This document shows positions 26,320 through 35,980 of a DNA stretch of 64,000 nt, piece by piece (position 1 is the stretch's first letter; every line of letters begins with the position of its first letter). The notes under the pieces were generated by a model. That model made no database searches. It saw nothing but the letters and a program-made list of their open reading frames with translations, and was not told the origin of the DNA. Location of the stretch: the NCBI GenBank assembly GCA_965220095.1, contig CBDCPD010000002.1, positions 1 to 64,000 on the forward strand. Direction: 5' to 3'. A program made the position numbers and the translations under genes. The stretch comes from Bin87 sp965220095 (GTDB lineage Bacteria; Chloroflexota; Dehalococcoidia; Lucifugimonadales; UBA3495).

Positions 26320-28239
26320 ATGAGTAGTAAAACGAGAAAGCACATCTGGCCGGTGTCGCTGATGATGTCGATAGCCATCATTGGTGCTTTGGCCGCATTT
26401 CTTGTGCTGGCAAACAATCCCGGCGTCACCATGGCGCACAGTGATGTTGCCGACCACGATGCGGCGTGCGCTGCGATGACAGCTGAGGAGCTGAAGGCGC
26501 ACAATGCCGCGGCTCTCCTCGAAGGCGAGGAAGTATGCGACGGCGCCACCTCGCCCGACAGCGGCAACGGGAATGGCAACGGGAATGGCGACGGCAACGG
26601 GAATGGCGACGGCAACGGGAATGGTATGGGCGACGCGTCCATGCACGCCACGATGCCGATGTACTTCTGGCTCGAGGCGCTGGACAACGGCGCCCGGCTG
26701 AACTGGAAGGCGCCGGCAAAGGTTAACGAGCATGCCATGGTCGTGGGCTACCAGATTAACCGGGACGCCTGGAACCAGCTGGATACCCATCCCATCAACA
26801 TGTATGGCGATGCCAAGATCATGGTGGAAGCCCACGAGACCTCCCACAGTGACCTGGGCCTGGCCTACGAAACCGTGTACACCTACATGGTGCGGTCCGT
26901 GGTCCACTACAACGTGGAGGGGTGGTGGGATATGCTGAACTGCGTCGAAATGAACGACGCGGTCCGCCCCACCGTCGACGAGCCGGCTGTCGGAGCGGAC
27001 ACGGATGGCACCACCTACTGCAAGATGTACGACGACCTGTCGGCTGCGGCGATGATGGTGGTGCAGCGGGCCTACGCTGGCCTGGACCCCATGGAATACA
27101 CCTACTACGGCGAGTGGTCCTACATGCGCTCGTTGGAAACCGCCGACTCCGGCGGCCGCCTCGAAGCCCTGCTGGACCCGCCCGGCATGGTGCTCATGCT
27201 TAACGCAAACCCCGCCTGCGATAACATGATTACCGTCAGGTGGAGCGCGCCCGATTACTTGGGCACCGTCCCCGAGCTGGACGAGAACGGCGTGTACGTC
27301 GGCCCCGACTACATCGGCGGCGAGCGGGCCGGCAAGGAAGAGGTGGGTGAAGACGCCACCAGCGTCACCTACCAGGTTCAGCGGATGGTTAACAACGGCG
27401 CGTGGGTTGCGGTTACGCCGGTCGGCACGTCCTACACCGACGACTCCGTAATGTATGGCGACACCTACAAGTACCGGGTCAGGGCGATGAACGGCGCCAG
27501 TCTCACTGGCCCCTGGGCGATGGTCATGGAAACGCTGGTCGCGCCGGACCGCCCACTGCGCCCTTCGTCCCTGGTTGCCACGCATGGCGTGTCCTCCGAC
27601 GGCTTCAACCAACCCGCAATCATTCTGCAATGGGACGCGCCCGAGGATAGTGCTACTGACCCGCTGTGGCGGGAGGAAAGCGACGTTGCTACGGGCATGG
27701 ACAATGAAAGCATGTCCTTGCAGTACCGCATTCAGAGGAAAATCGAGAACGGCGACTGGCGAATCCTCGAAACGCAACGCCATCAGTATGCTCAGGACAT
27801 GACTGCGAGTGGAGCCATCAACAACTTCCGCACGCAACGGTACGAGGACACCGCTGCCGCGGCGTTGGATGCCGACAACGTGAGCTACCGGGTGGCAGCC
27901 CTGGTTGACGGCTGCAACCTGTCACCCTGGAACCTGGTCGATGACGTTGAGGGCGAGCCGCAGACGCGCTCCCTGGGCACTATCACCGACCTGGCGCTCT
28001 CCAGTACCCTGGTATTGAACTGGACGCCGGCTGCGAACGCCGCTTCCCAGATTGCGATTGTGATCAATGCGGCTGACGACTCTGACTACTGTCTCGCTAC
28101 GTTGGACGGCAGCGATGCGTCTTACACCTGTTCGGATGTAAGCGCGACCGCCGGAACCACGTATGTTGGCTTGGTAATCGCGTTGGACGGCAGTGGTGGA
28201 AGTAGCGTCAGCAACTTCCCCATCCGTGCGGTCCGATAG
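26320..28239 (+). CDS. Exported FN3-domain protein with a Gly-Asn-rich linker
   Basis: A 639-residue protein. ATG 26320 follows AAAGGAGA. The signal peptide is SSKTRKHIWPVSLMMSIAII, ending near GVTMAHS. A linker of repeated NGNGDG units (about residues 84-105) leads into three or four FN3-like domains (for example NGARLNWKAPAKVNEHAMVV and TYKYRVRAMNGASLTGPW). The protein is rich in Trp/Tyr/Met and has no enzyme motif. Its signal peptide is a close relative of that at 28346, which suggests co-evolved export or co-regulation. Confidence 0.75.
   Translation: MSSKTRKHIWPVSLMMSIAIIGALAAFLVLANNPGVTMAHSDVADHDAACAAMTAEELKAHNAAALLEGEEVCDGATSPDSGNGNGNGNGDGNGNGDGNGNGMGDASMHATMPMYFWLEALDNGARLNWKAPAKVNEHAMVVGYQINRDAWNQLDTHPINMYGDAKIMVEAHETSHSDLGLAYETVYTYMVRSVVHYNVEGWWDMLNCVEMNDAVRPTVDEPAVGADTDGTTYCKMYDDLSAAAMMVVQRAYAGLDPMEYTYYGEWSYMRSLETADSGGRLEALLDPPGMVLMLNANPACDNMITVRWSAPDYLGTVPELDENGVYVGPDYIGGERAGKEEVGEDATSVTYQVQRMVNNGAWVAVTPVGTSYTDDSVMYGDTYKYRVRAMNGASLTGPWAMVMETLVAPDRPLRPSSLVATHGVSSDGFNQPAIILQWDAPEDSATDPLWREESDVATGMDNESMSLQYRIQRKIENGDWRILETQRHQYAQDMTASGAINNFRTQRYEDTAAAALDADNVSYRVAALVDGCNLSPWNLVDDVEGEPQTRSLGTITDLALSSTLVLNWTPAANAASQIAIVINAADDSDYCLATLDGSDASYTCSDVSATAGTTYVGLVIALDGSGGSSVSNFPIRAVR
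26565..26634 (+). repeat. In-frame Gly/Asn/Asp codon repeat
   Basis: Imperfect 18-base units GGCAACGGGAATGGCGAC repeat about four times inside the 26320 gene and encode the NGNGDG linker. Slippage-prone, so its length may vary between strains. Confidence 0.85.
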
Positions 28240-28260
28240 CGCAAGAGACCTCACAAATTG

Positions 28261-28310
28261 CTGTCAGAGACCGGCGGCCGGTTGAAAAATCCAACGCTGA
28301 CCTCTGACAG
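28261..28310 (+). repeat. Inverted repeat between two exoprotein genes
   Basis: CTGTCAGAG (28261-28269) and CTCTGACAG (28302-28310) are perfect complements around a 32-base loop that itself contains CCGGCGGCCGG. With no T run it is not a standard terminator; it may be a processing or attenuation hairpin, or a small repeat element. Confidence 0.55.
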
Positions 28311-28313
28311 CAG

Positions 28314-28338
28314 GCAACGACAATCTCACAAGGAGATT
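28314..28338 (+). repeat. Shared leader motif, second copy
   Basis: GCAACGACAATCTCA then CAAGGAGATT, matching 26289-26313 with one extra base. It supplies the ribosome-binding site for ATG 28346. Confidence 0.6.
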
Positions 28339-28345
28339 TCGCGAA

Positions 28346-30958
28346 ATGTCAAAACAAACCAGAAAGCGCATCTGGCCTGTTTCCTTGGTGATGGCGTTGG
28401 CCATCATCGGGATGATGGCCGTTGTTGTGCTGTCCACCAACCCGGGCACAGCCCAGGCTCAGGATGGACTATGCGATACCGCCACTGGCGACGTACTGCA
28501 AGGTCTGATTGACGCCGGGGTGTGCCAAGATGACAGTGGCGGTGACGACGAGGGACTGTGTGATACCGCCACCGGCGACGTACTGCAAGGTCTGATTGAC
28601 GCCGGGGTGTGCCAAGATGACAGCGGCAGTGGCGGAGACATGATTAGATCCGACAGCACCAGTGGCGGCGCCGCTCCCGAACTCAAGGTGGTGATTGATT
28701 CACTGCCCGCAGGTGGTTTGGCGGTGGGCAGCTCCATCGTGCTGTACCTGGAGGACGATTATCAGGAGCCCGCAACGATACCGGCCAGCTCGGTGTACTT
28801 CGTTGCGAGCCCAGCGAGCGCACCGACGGGGAATGGCGCCCGGGTGTACACCACCATCGCGCCGAAAATCGCCACGGGCGCCTACTTTGATGAGGACAAG
28901 AAGGACATCAGCGTCCGAGTCTTCATCCCAGATATGTGCACCAGCAGCACCGATGACTGCCAAGGTCCCAACGGTGTCGATGCCAATCAAACGCTGACGA
29001 TGGTGATCGAGGACGATTCCGGAATCAAGAATCCCACCGAAGCGGGTACGCACAGCGTTCTGATTGATATCTTGGGTCCGGCGGACTCAATTCCGTCGGC
29101 CTCAGACACGCTGGCTCGCAATGATGCGCTGCGTGCTACCGACCCATCGACAGAGCAAACGTTGATGACCCTGGCGAAGATCAGCCTGTCGGACGTGGAC
29201 AACAAGCGCGGCTACGAGCTGACGATCACCGGTTCCGGTTTCAACGACGGGACCACTGCCTCCGCTTATGTGCTGCAGGCGGCGAGTGCGCCGGCCGACT
29301 GCGCCGTGATAGTCGCTGACCCGGCATCTACCCTGATCGGGAGCGGCCTGGTGGGCAGCGACGACAAAGTCACGATTACGGCTGAAGTTACCGTGCCGAC
29401 CTTCGGCGCTGGCAACGTCAACCAGATCTGTATGGTGGACGGTGAAAACCGTTACTCCAGCGACATTGACGACTTCAAACTGCAGCCCTCCATCCGGGTA
29501 GTGCCCAGCTCGGTCAGTTCCGGCGACACGGTCAACGTTTTCGCCCAGGACTACCCGGCCGGCGGCGGCGGATTTATGGAGCTGAAGTTGGCCGGCCAGG
29601 TGGTGAACAGCACCAGCGCGACCGTTAATGCGGTTGCCGTCAGGGCTACCTCTTTGACCGATGGCGCAGCCACGGCGACCTTCGACGTGCCCGGCAGCGT
29701 GGGCGGCAAGCCCTTGCAGGGCACCGTGCGCGTGGACGCCAAGTGGGGCGATACCAACGAGAGCACCAAGATCACGGTGGCCGGCTCTGAGTTGGCGACC
29801 AGTGTATCCGACGTGCTGCCCAACGAATCCATCACCATCTCCGGTAATGGCTACGGCTCGCAGACCTGCATCGACGTTGCCGACATCACGCTGGACAATG
29901 TGGCGGTGCAGGTGGACTTCGAGTCCACCATCAGATGCACGATCGGCACCGGGGACTTGGCCATTACCTTCAATGGCGTGGAAGTTTCCAACTCCGGTCA
30001 GTTTGTGGCCACCATCACGCTGTGGCCCAGTAGTGACAAGAGCACCAACCCGACGCTGATCCCCGGGTCGCACGAGCTGACCGTAGAGGACAGCCAGGGC
30101 TTCATCGGATTGACCAAGCTGACCATCGCGGAGCCCACGATTTCGGTGCTTCCGGAGGTGGTGGGCCCGCGGGACTACGTGGTCATCGGCGGAGAGAACT
30201 GGCCGGTGGACAACACCGACAACTCCAACTCCGGCCTGATCACGATCGAGGTCTCCGAAGGCGGTCGGACCCGCAGTTACAGCGTGTACGCTGACAACAC
30301 GGGACGGTTCTCTATTGAGCACCGCGTGTCCAAGGACGTGGCCATTCCTTCTACCAACCAGGTGAAGGGCGACTACGGCGAAGGGGAGATAGTGGAAGTC
30401 GCCAACTTCACGGTGCCGTCGGCGACGGTTACCGTTACCCCTGGCGCGGCCCAGCCGGGCGACATGGTTAGCCTGTCGGCCACCGACATGCCGGTGTACG
30501 CTTCGGCTGACTACGTGAAGATTGGCGGGACCGTGTTCAGCGATCCGGGCGCCAACACCGACATCGACGGCAACATCACCATTGAAGGCATCCTGGTTCC
30601 AGGTCTGGACCCGGGCACCTACAGCGTGGTCATCGACATCGACGGCACCGTCGCCATCGGCGAAGTGGAAGTCCTGGCTGAAGACAGCGCAGCCGGCGCC
30701 GGAGCAGAATTGCCTGGCGCGCTGGAAGGGTTGGGCGACAACCTGTTGCGTGTGTTCCACTTCAATGGCGTGAACAAGTCCTGGGACTTCTTTGACCCGC
30801 GTGATGAGTTCGCCGAATTTAACACGCTGACCACCATGGTCAACGGCGAGCCCTACTGGGTGCTCGTTTCTGAAGGCCAGGAGGATGTTGTGCTCAACAA
30901 CCGGGCCCGTACCCTCACCTGCGTGGGCGGTGACTGCTGGAACCAGATTGTCTGGTAA
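28346..30958 (+). CDS. Large exported protein with Ig/TIG-like repeats and Cys-Trp C-terminal module
   Basis: An 870-residue protein. The signal peptide is MSKQTRKRIWPVSLVMALAI, ending near TAQAQ. A 24-residue unit (CDTATGDVLQGLIDAGVC) is tandemly duplicated at about residues 42-95, each copy with two Cys. Several IPT/TIG- or Ig-like beta domains follow (for example PEVVGPRDYVVIGGENW and GAAQPGDMVSLSATDMPV). The last about 80 residues (RVFHFNGVNKSWDFFDPRDE, ending CVGGDCWNQIVW) look like a self-contained C-terminal module that I recall from marine Chloroflexi exoproteins. Function unknown; surface attachment or glycan binding is possible. Confidence 0.72.
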   Translation: MSKQTRKRIWPVSLVMALAIIGMMAVVVLSTNPGTAQAQDGLCDTATGDVLQGLIDAGVCQDDSGGDDEGLCDTATGDVLQGLIDAGVCQDDSGSGGDMIRSDSTSGGAAPELKVVIDSLPAGGLAVGSSIVLYLEDDYQEPATIPASSVYFVASPASAPTGNGARVYTTIAPKIATGAYFDEDKKDISVRVFIPDMCTSSTDDCQGPNGVDANQTLTMVIEDDSGIKNPTEAGTHSVLIDILGPADSIPSASDTLARNDALRATDPSTEQTLMTLAKISLSDVDNKRGYELTITGSGFNDGTTASAYVLQAASAPADCAVIVADPASTLIGSGLVGSDDKVTITAEVTVPTFGAGNVNQICMVDGENRYSSDIDDFKLQPSIRVVPSSVSSGDTVNVFAQDYPAGGGGFMELKLAGQVVNSTSATVNAVAVRATSLTDGAATATFDVPGSVGGKPLQGTVRVDAKWGDTNESTKITVAGSELATSVSDVLPNESITISGNGYGSQTCIDVADITLDNVAVQVDFESTIRCTIGTGDLAITFNGVEVSNSGQFVATITLWPSSDKSTNPTLIPGSHELTVEDSQGFIGLTKLTIAEPTISVLPEVVGPRDYVVIGGENWPVDNTDNSNSGLITIEVSEGGRTRSYSVYADNTGRFSIEHRVSKDVAIPSTNQVKGDYGEGEIVEVANFTVPSATVTVTPGAAQPGDMVSLSATDMPVYASADYVKIGGTVFSDPGANTDIDGNITIEGILVPGLDPGTYSVVIDIDGTVAIGEVEVLAEDSAAGAGAELPGALEGLGDNLLRVFHFNGVNKSWDFFDPRDEFAEFNTLTTMVNGEPYWVLVSEGQEDVVLNNRARTLTCVGGDCWNQIVW
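28467..28627 (+). repeat. Tandem in-frame duplication of about 80 bp
   Basis: Two copies (28467-28545 and 28553-28627) differ at only a few positions and encode the Cys-containing unit described for the gene at 28346. The similarity at DNA level points to recent duplication. Confidence 0.85.
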
Positions 30959-31065
30959 ATCCACCGCGCCTCAACTGACGTAACGTCAATAGAGCACGTG
31001 AAAACACCCACCCCAAAGCGCGAGCGGCGGGGTGGGAAACCCCCCCACAAGCAGGAGCGAATGAG

Positions 31066-31746
31066 ATGAAGAGAATTGGAGCAATGGCGGCGGTGGCTTT
31101 GCTTGCCCTGCTGCTGGCGTTGCCCCTGGGGCTCGTAATGGCCCAGGATGGGGCGCCCAGCCCGAACATTCCGCCAGCACACCTCTACGGCACGGCCATG
31201 GCCGACGGTTTCCCGGTGCCCCCGGGCACCATGATCGTCGCGATGGTTGGTGACGAAAAAATCGGTTCCGCTACCGTGATGGAGTCGGGCGAGTTTGGCC
31301 CGCTGGTCATGATGGAGCCCTCGGGCGAAGACATGATGGTAACCTTCATGGTGGGCGAGCGCATGGCCGACCTGACCATGGACTGGATGAGCGGCGGCGT
31401 CTCCATTGAGAACGTCACCGCCGACCTCGGCGGGGAGGGCGGTACCATGGGTCCCCCCGGCGCGGCCGGCTCCCCTGGCCCCGCTGGCGTCCCCGGACCC
31501 AAGGGAAACCCGGGTGAAGCCGGAGCAATGGGTTCCGCCGGAGCCCAGGGACCGGCCGGTTCCCAGGGTCCTCCGGGTGAGCCCGGAGCCGCTGGAGCCG
31601 CCGGAGCCACTGGCCCGGTGGGTCCGCAGGGTCCGGTTGGTGGCGTGGGCGGCGCCGGTTCCATGGGCATCATCGCGCTGATCGTGGCCATCGTGGCGGC
31701 GATAATCGGCGTGGCAGCCATTGTCATGGGCCGGCGTACAGCCTAA
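31066..31746 (+). CDS. Collagen-like repeat protein with C-terminal membrane anchor
   Basis: A 226-residue protein. Signal peptide residues 1-27 (AAVALLALLLALPLGLVMA). A small beta domain (about 35-120) with PGTMIVAMVGDEKIGSA is followed by about 25 Gly-X-Y triplets (GPPGAAGSPGPAGVPGPKG region, about 127-200). A final hydrophobic helix (IIALIVAIVAAIIGVAAIV) and RRTA anchor it in the membrane. Such stalks project a domain from the surface. It is the last gene of the exoprotein run and is followed by a clear terminator. Confidence 0.85.
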   Translation: MKRIGAMAAVALLALLLALPLGLVMAQDGAPSPNIPPAHLYGTAMADGFPVPPGTMIVAMVGDEKIGSATVMESGEFGPLVMMEPSGEDMMVTFMVGERMADLTMDWMSGGVSIENVTADLGGEGGTMGPPGAAGSPGPAGVPGPKGNPGEAGAMGSAGAQGPAGSQGPPGEPGAAGAAGATGPVGPQGPVGGVGGAGSMGIIALIVAIVAAIIGVAAIVMGRRTA

Positions 31747-31770
31747 CCGCCGCAGGATAGAACCTGATTA

Positions 31771-31802
31771 CCCCCGCTGGCCAAGGTCGGCGGGGGTTTT
31801 TT
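31771..31802 (+). terminator. Rho-independent terminator
   Basis: CCCCCGC (31771-31777) pairs with GCGGGGG (31790-31796) around a 12-base loop and is followed by six T (31797-31802). It lies 25 bases after the collagen-like gene stop. Confidence 0.9.
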
Positions 31803-31827
31803 GTTAAAACACCTACCATTGTGAAAA

Positions 31828-31905
31828 AGCATCTGTATGCCCGGGGCATCCGGCCCGTGCGTAGCCAAGTAACTGATCTCGCTTCTACGGCGGCGTAGGC
31901 ACTGC
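31828..31905 (+). repeat. Possible IS110 left-end fragment beside IS21
   Basis: AGCATCTGTATGCCCGG followed by GGCCCGTGCGTAGCC and AGTAACTGAT resembles the beginning of the IS110 non-coding leader (AGCAATATTATGCCCGTG..., 35978 onward). Only about 75 bases match before the IS21 end at 31911. Similarity is partial, judged by eye. Confidence 0.35.
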
Positions 31906-32044
31906 TGCATTGTCATTGTTCAGGATCTATAGGCCAGTGAATTGGGAGTTTTTCAGGATCTGCCCACCAGATTTTCAGGGTCATTAGGCCACGTTGGGAG
32001 CCACATCGGCGATCATTGCCGCACTTTGGAATTGAGGTGCAGCG

Positions 32045-33614
32045 ATGGCGTACCGGGAGGTTTCCAGAATGGAAATACAAGAGATCATCCGCCGTTGGCA
32101 GGCGGGGGATAGCCAACGCAAGATTGCGTTGGGCACCGGCTTGTCCAGAGATACCATCGCCAAGTATGTGGCGGCCGCCCAAGAGGAGGGCATCGTTCGG
32201 GATGGGCTGGTTGCCACCGCGGAGGAGTTGAGCCGGCTGGCGACGATTGGGCAGTCGGGGCCGCGGCAGGCGGTGACGCCCGGGCAGGACCTGCTGGAGC
32301 CGTGGGCGGACCAGATTTACCAGTGGCTCACCGGTGACCGGCTGCAGTTGACCCGTATCCAGGAGTTGCTGACCGTCCGAGGGTGTGCAGTATCGTATCC
32401 GTCGCTGCGCCGTTTCATTTTGAAACGCAACTGGCGACGGCGCAGCCAGACCACGGTGCGGATGGAGGACACCCCGCCGGGTGAGGTGGCGGAGGCGGAC
32501 TTCGGCCGGTTGGGCATGATTACGGACCCAGCGACGGGACGGCGCCAGGCGGTGTGGGCGCTGATTCATCGTGCTGGGCTACTCTCGGCATTGCTTCGTC
32601 TGGCCCATGCAGAGTCAGAAGCTGGAGGACGTCATCGCCGGACTGGAAGCGGCGTGGGTCTGCTTCGGCGGGGTGCCCCGCTATCTGGTCATCGACAATT
32701 GCCCGCCAGCGGTGGCGGGACCAGACCTGCCGCATCCGCGCTTCACCAGAGGCTTCCTGGAATACTCGCAGCACCGAGGTTTCATCGCCGATGCGGCGCG
32801 GGTGCGGAAACCCAAGGACAAGCCCAAGGTGGAGCGTGGCGTGCAGTACGTCAGGGAGCGTTTCTTCAAGGGCGGCGATTTCCACGGCCTGCCCAACCTG
32901 AGGCCCGAAGCCCAGCGCTGGTGTCGGGAGGTAGCCGGAATGCGCATCCATGGCACCACCCGCAAGCAACCATTGGTGGTCTTCCAGGACGAGGAGCGGG
33001 ATACGCTGCTGCCCTGGGACGGCGAGTCCTACGAAATCGCCGACTGGCGGACTGCCAAGGTGCATCCCGATCATCACATCCAGTGCTTGCAGGCGCTGTA
33101 CTCGGTGCCGTCGGACGTCTGCCCGCCGCGTCAGCAGGTGGAAATCAAGGTGGACAGCAAGCTGGTGCATATCTACCACCGAGGCCAGCTGATCAAGACC
33201 CACCTCCGCCAGCCCAGGGGTGGCCGCTCCACCGATCCCGACGATTACCCCGCCGAGCTTTCCGCCTACACCACCAGAGCGCCGGACCGCATCAAGCGCA
33301 GCGCGGTGAAGCTGGGATCGGCGGTGGCTGAATTTGCCGAACGGCTCTTCGACGGCCCCCTGCCTTGGTCCAGGATCCGGCAGGGACACCAGCTGCTGCG
33401 TCTGGGCGAGCGCTACACGGCCCAGCGTCTGGACGCAGCGTGTCAACGTGCCCTGGCCGTGGGCCTCATCGACGTGCGTCGCCTGGAACGCATCCTGGCG
33501 CAGGCCCTGGAACAGGAGACCACACCCCAACTGCCCTTGCCCTTGCCGCCGGGCCGCTTCGCCCGTCCCGGTAGCGTCTTCGCTTACACCGCATACCGCC
33601 GTCAGTCAGCATGA
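32045..33614 (+). pseudogene. istA: IstA transposase of IS21, frameshifted
   Basis: The N-terminal helix-turn-helix (QRKIALGTGLSRDTIAKYVA) and the first catalytic Asp (GEVAEADFGRLG) are in one frame to about 32565. The rest, LGYSRHCFVW, YLVIDNCPPAV (second Asp) and KPKDKPKVERGVQYVRERFF (Glu), is in the frame ending at 33614. An extra C in CATCGTGCTG near 32569 accounts for the shift: removing it gives a continuous IstA of about 520 residues. istA overlaps the region where istB starts (ATGA at 33611). Confidence 0.85.
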
Positions 33615-33625
33615 GGAGATTACCC

Positions 33626-34282
33626 ATGACCCGAACCACCGAACTCACCCCGCTGCTCAAGAGCCTCAAACTGGGCGCTTTGGCCGCCACTCTGCCCGAG
33701 CGTATTGCCCTGGCCCGAAGGGAGCAGTTGGACTACGCCTCATTCCTGGAAATCATCCTCAGCGACGAAGTCAATCGCCGCGCCCACCGCCGCACCGAAC
33801 TCCGCCTGCACAACGCCGGTTTCGAGGAGACCTGCCGCCTGGAGGACTTCGACGGGTCAGCGTCAATTACCCTGGATCGCCGTCTGCTGGACGCCGTCTG
33901 CTCCCTGGAGTTCCTCGACCGTCACGAGCACGTCCTGCTGGTGGGCCCCGCCGGCGTCGGCAAGAGCTTCTTCGCCCAGGTCCTGGGCTACGCCGCCATC
34001 CGCGCCGGACACACCGTCCGTTTCGTCCACGCCGACGGCTTCTTCAAGGCCATGGCCCAGGCCAGAGTGGACAACTCGGTGGACCGTACCTTCCGGTCCT
34101 TCCTGTCCCCCGACCTGCTCATCCTCGATGACTTGGGCCTCCATGGCCTGACCGCCCAGCAGTCCGCCGACCTCTACGAACTCATCCTCAATCGGCATCG
34201 GGCGTCCAGCTTCGTCATCACCAGCAACCGGGCGGTGGACGAATGGCTGGGCCTCTTCGATGACCCCATCCTGGGCAACAGC
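33626..34282 (+). pseudogene. istB: IstB helper ATPase of IS21, interrupted by IS110
   Basis: AAA+ ATPase that assists IstA. Walker A VGPAGVGKSFFAQVLG, Walker B LLILDDLGLHG and sensor segment FVITSNRAVDEW are visible. ATG 33626 has GAGGAG (33613-33618) upstream. The frame is broken after GNS at 34282 by two IS110 elements and resumes at 37652 (ALDRLANASYQIVIEG), ending at 37756. Without the insertions it would be about 253 residues. Confidence 0.88.
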
Positions 34283-34535
34283 AAGCCTATGCCCGTCGTC
34301 CGGGCCGTGCAAATCCGACTAACTCACGTGTGGTCACCGGCGTGTAAGCTCACGGTGAGCCGTGTCTCCGGATCAAGGCCGGTCAAGGATTGGTGCGTAT
34401 TGCCCGGGCAACAGCATGGCCCGGAAGTCCTGCGACTGCATTATTGGTGACGCCCAGCAGGGCGATCCCGTTCGGGAGATTGTGAATCGAAGTGACTTCC
34501 TCCGGCGATGCGGCTACTCGCCGAGCCAGAGGTGG
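34283..34535 (+). ncRNA. Candidate bridge-RNA region of IS110 copy 2
   Basis: A non-coding leader of about 250 bases, homologous in outline to those at 4890 and 35981. Blocks such as TATGCCCGT, GACTAAC, GGTGCGTATTGCCCG, AGCATGG, GGCGATCCCGTT and CTCCGGCGA are shared, while the stretches between them diverge. That is the pattern expected for a conserved RNA scaffold with variable guide loops. Confidence 0.45.
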
Positions 34536-35966
34536 ATGATGAGAAGCAGCAGCAGCAAGGAGCCGACCAAGAAATCTGGAAAGAAAAGGACCAGGAAGCC
34601 GCAGCTCCCGGAGGAACTGTCGCGGATCAACCTGAACACCGCAGGCATCGACGTGGGAGCCAGCAGCCATTTTGTTGCGGTACCCGCAGGCCGGTCGGAG
34701 CCGCCGGTACAAGAGTTTGCAGCCTACACTGCTGACCTGTACCGCCTGGCGGATTGGCTGACCGACTGTGAAATCGAGGCCGTGGTCATGGAGTCCACCG
34801 GGGTCTACTGGATACCCCTCTTCGGAGTCCTGGAAGACCGGGGATTTGAGGTGATGCTGGTGGATCCCCGGCGGATCAAGAACGTGCCGGGCCGCAAGAG
34901 CGACGTGCTGGATTGCCAGTGGCTGCAACAGTTGCACACCTACGGGCTGCTGTCGGGGGCCTTCCGGCCGGAGGCCGAGATACGGTGCCTGCGCAGCTAC
35001 CTGCGGCAACGCTCCATGCTGGTCCGCTACGCCTCCCAACATATCCAGCATATGCAGAAGGCGCTGACCCAAATGAACGTGAAGCTCCAGCATGTGATCA
35101 GCGACGTCACCGGCAAGACCGGCTTGGCCATCATCGAGGACATCATCAGGGGTGAGCGGGATGCGCACAAGCTGGCCCAACACCGCGACCCCAGGATAAA
35201 GGCGGACCAGGACACTATAGCCAGATCGCTCCAGGGACACTGGCGTGAGGAGCATATCTTTGAGCTGGCCCAGGCGTTGGAGCTTTATCAGGTGTATCAG
35301 GGCAAGATCGCCGAGTGCGACGGGAGGATCGAAGCCACCCTGGAACAATTCGAGCAAGTCGTTGAAGGCGCGCCTCCCTCCAAGCCTGGCCGGATCAAAA
35401 AGCAGAAGAATGCCCCAGCCTTTGACCTCCGCACTCACCTGTACCGGATTACCGGGGTGGACCTGACCAGGATCGACGGAGTGGACGCTTACACTGCGCT
35501 CAAGGTGGTCAGCGAGATCGGAACGGACATGAGCAAGTGGCCCAGCGCCGGGCACTTCGCGTCGTGGCTGGGTCTGAGTCCCAACAACCGCGTTTCCGGG
35601 GGCAGGATCCTAAGCTCCAGAACCCGGCGCAACACCAATCGGGCCGCGGCGGCATTGCGGCTCGCCGCCGGCGCGCTGCACCACTCCGACAGCGCCTTGG
35701 GGGCGTTTTACCGCCGGAAAAGGGCACAACTGGGATCCCCCAAGGCCATAACTGCGGCAGCGCACAAGCTGGCCAGAATCATCTACTCCATGCTGCGATA
35801 TGGACAAAACTACGTGGACCAAGGGGCGGACTACTACGAAAAGCAGTATCGCCAAAGGGCCTTCCGGGCTGCCCAGCGGCGCGCGGCTCAACTCGGGTAT
35901 GACCTCATTCCCGTATCCGGCGGGTCCGGTCAGGGCAATCCTGACCACCACGTCTGGACAGTTTGA
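34536..35966 (+). CDS. IS110-family recombinase, copy 2
   Basis: A full-length 476-residue DEDD recombinase. N-terminal RuvC-like domain with AGIDVGASSHF, VVMESTGVYWIPLF and GRKSDVLDCQWLQ. C-terminal transposase_20 domain with DLTRIDGVDAYTALKVVSEIG, FASWLGLSPNNRVSGG and the helical region around RAAAALRLAAGAL, which in this family includes the Ser nucleophile. The N-terminus is a Lys/Ser-rich extension absent from copy 1. In the family the enzyme works with its bridge RNA to insert at a short core sequence. Confidence 0.9.
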   Translation: MMRSSSSKEPTKKSGKKRTRKPQLPEELSRINLNTAGIDVGASSHFVAVPAGRSEPPVQEFAAYTADLYRLADWLTDCEIEAVVMESTGVYWIPLFGVLEDRGFEVMLVDPRRIKNVPGRKSDVLDCQWLQQLHTYGLLSGAFRPEAEIRCLRSYLRQRSMLVRYASQHIQHMQKALTQMNVKLQHVISDVTGKTGLAIIEDIIRGERDAHKLAQHRDPRIKADQDTIARSLQGHWREEHIFELAQALELYQVYQGKIAECDGRIEATLEQFEQVVEGAPPSKPGRIKKQKNAPAFDLRTHLYRITGVDLTRIDGVDAYTALKVVSEIGTDMSKWPSAGHFASWLGLSPNNRVSGGRILSSRTRRNTNRAAAALRLAAGALHHSDSALGAFYRRKRAQLGSPKAITAAAHKLARIIYSMLRYGQNYVDQGADYYEKQYRQRAFRAAQRRAAQLGYDLIPVSGGSGQGNPDHHVWTV

Positions 35967-35980
35967 GTTAGTCGGGAGCA

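Larger units (their letters stand above)
34280..35980 (+). mobile_element. IS110-family element, copy 2
   Basis: Bounded by AGC at 34280-34282 and 35978-35980. It contains a non-coding leader and an intact recombinase gene. It is inserted in istB and lies head-to-tail with copy 3. Diverged from copies 1 and 3, especially in the leader. Confidence 0.8.

Noticed and set aside
26278..27837. 519-residue minus-strand open frame
   Set aside because: Antisense of the FN3 exoprotein; low-complexity Val/His runs and alternating VAIPVAVAIP from the codon repeat, with no start signal.
28261..28310. Inverted repeat considered as a terminator or riboswitch
   Set aside because: Only 9-bp arms, a long loop and no T run; no known riboswitch core was recognised, so it is listed only as a repeat.
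26565..28627. Tandem repeats considered as a CRISPR array
   Set aside because: The repeats are in frame, unequal in size and have no spacer structure; they encode a linker and a duplicated Cys unit, and no cas gene is present.
29102..30964. 620-residue minus-strand open frame
   Set aside because: Shadow of the exoprotein at 28346-30958; His/Val/Gly-biased composition without domains, while the plus frame has a signal peptide, ribosome-binding site and repeats.
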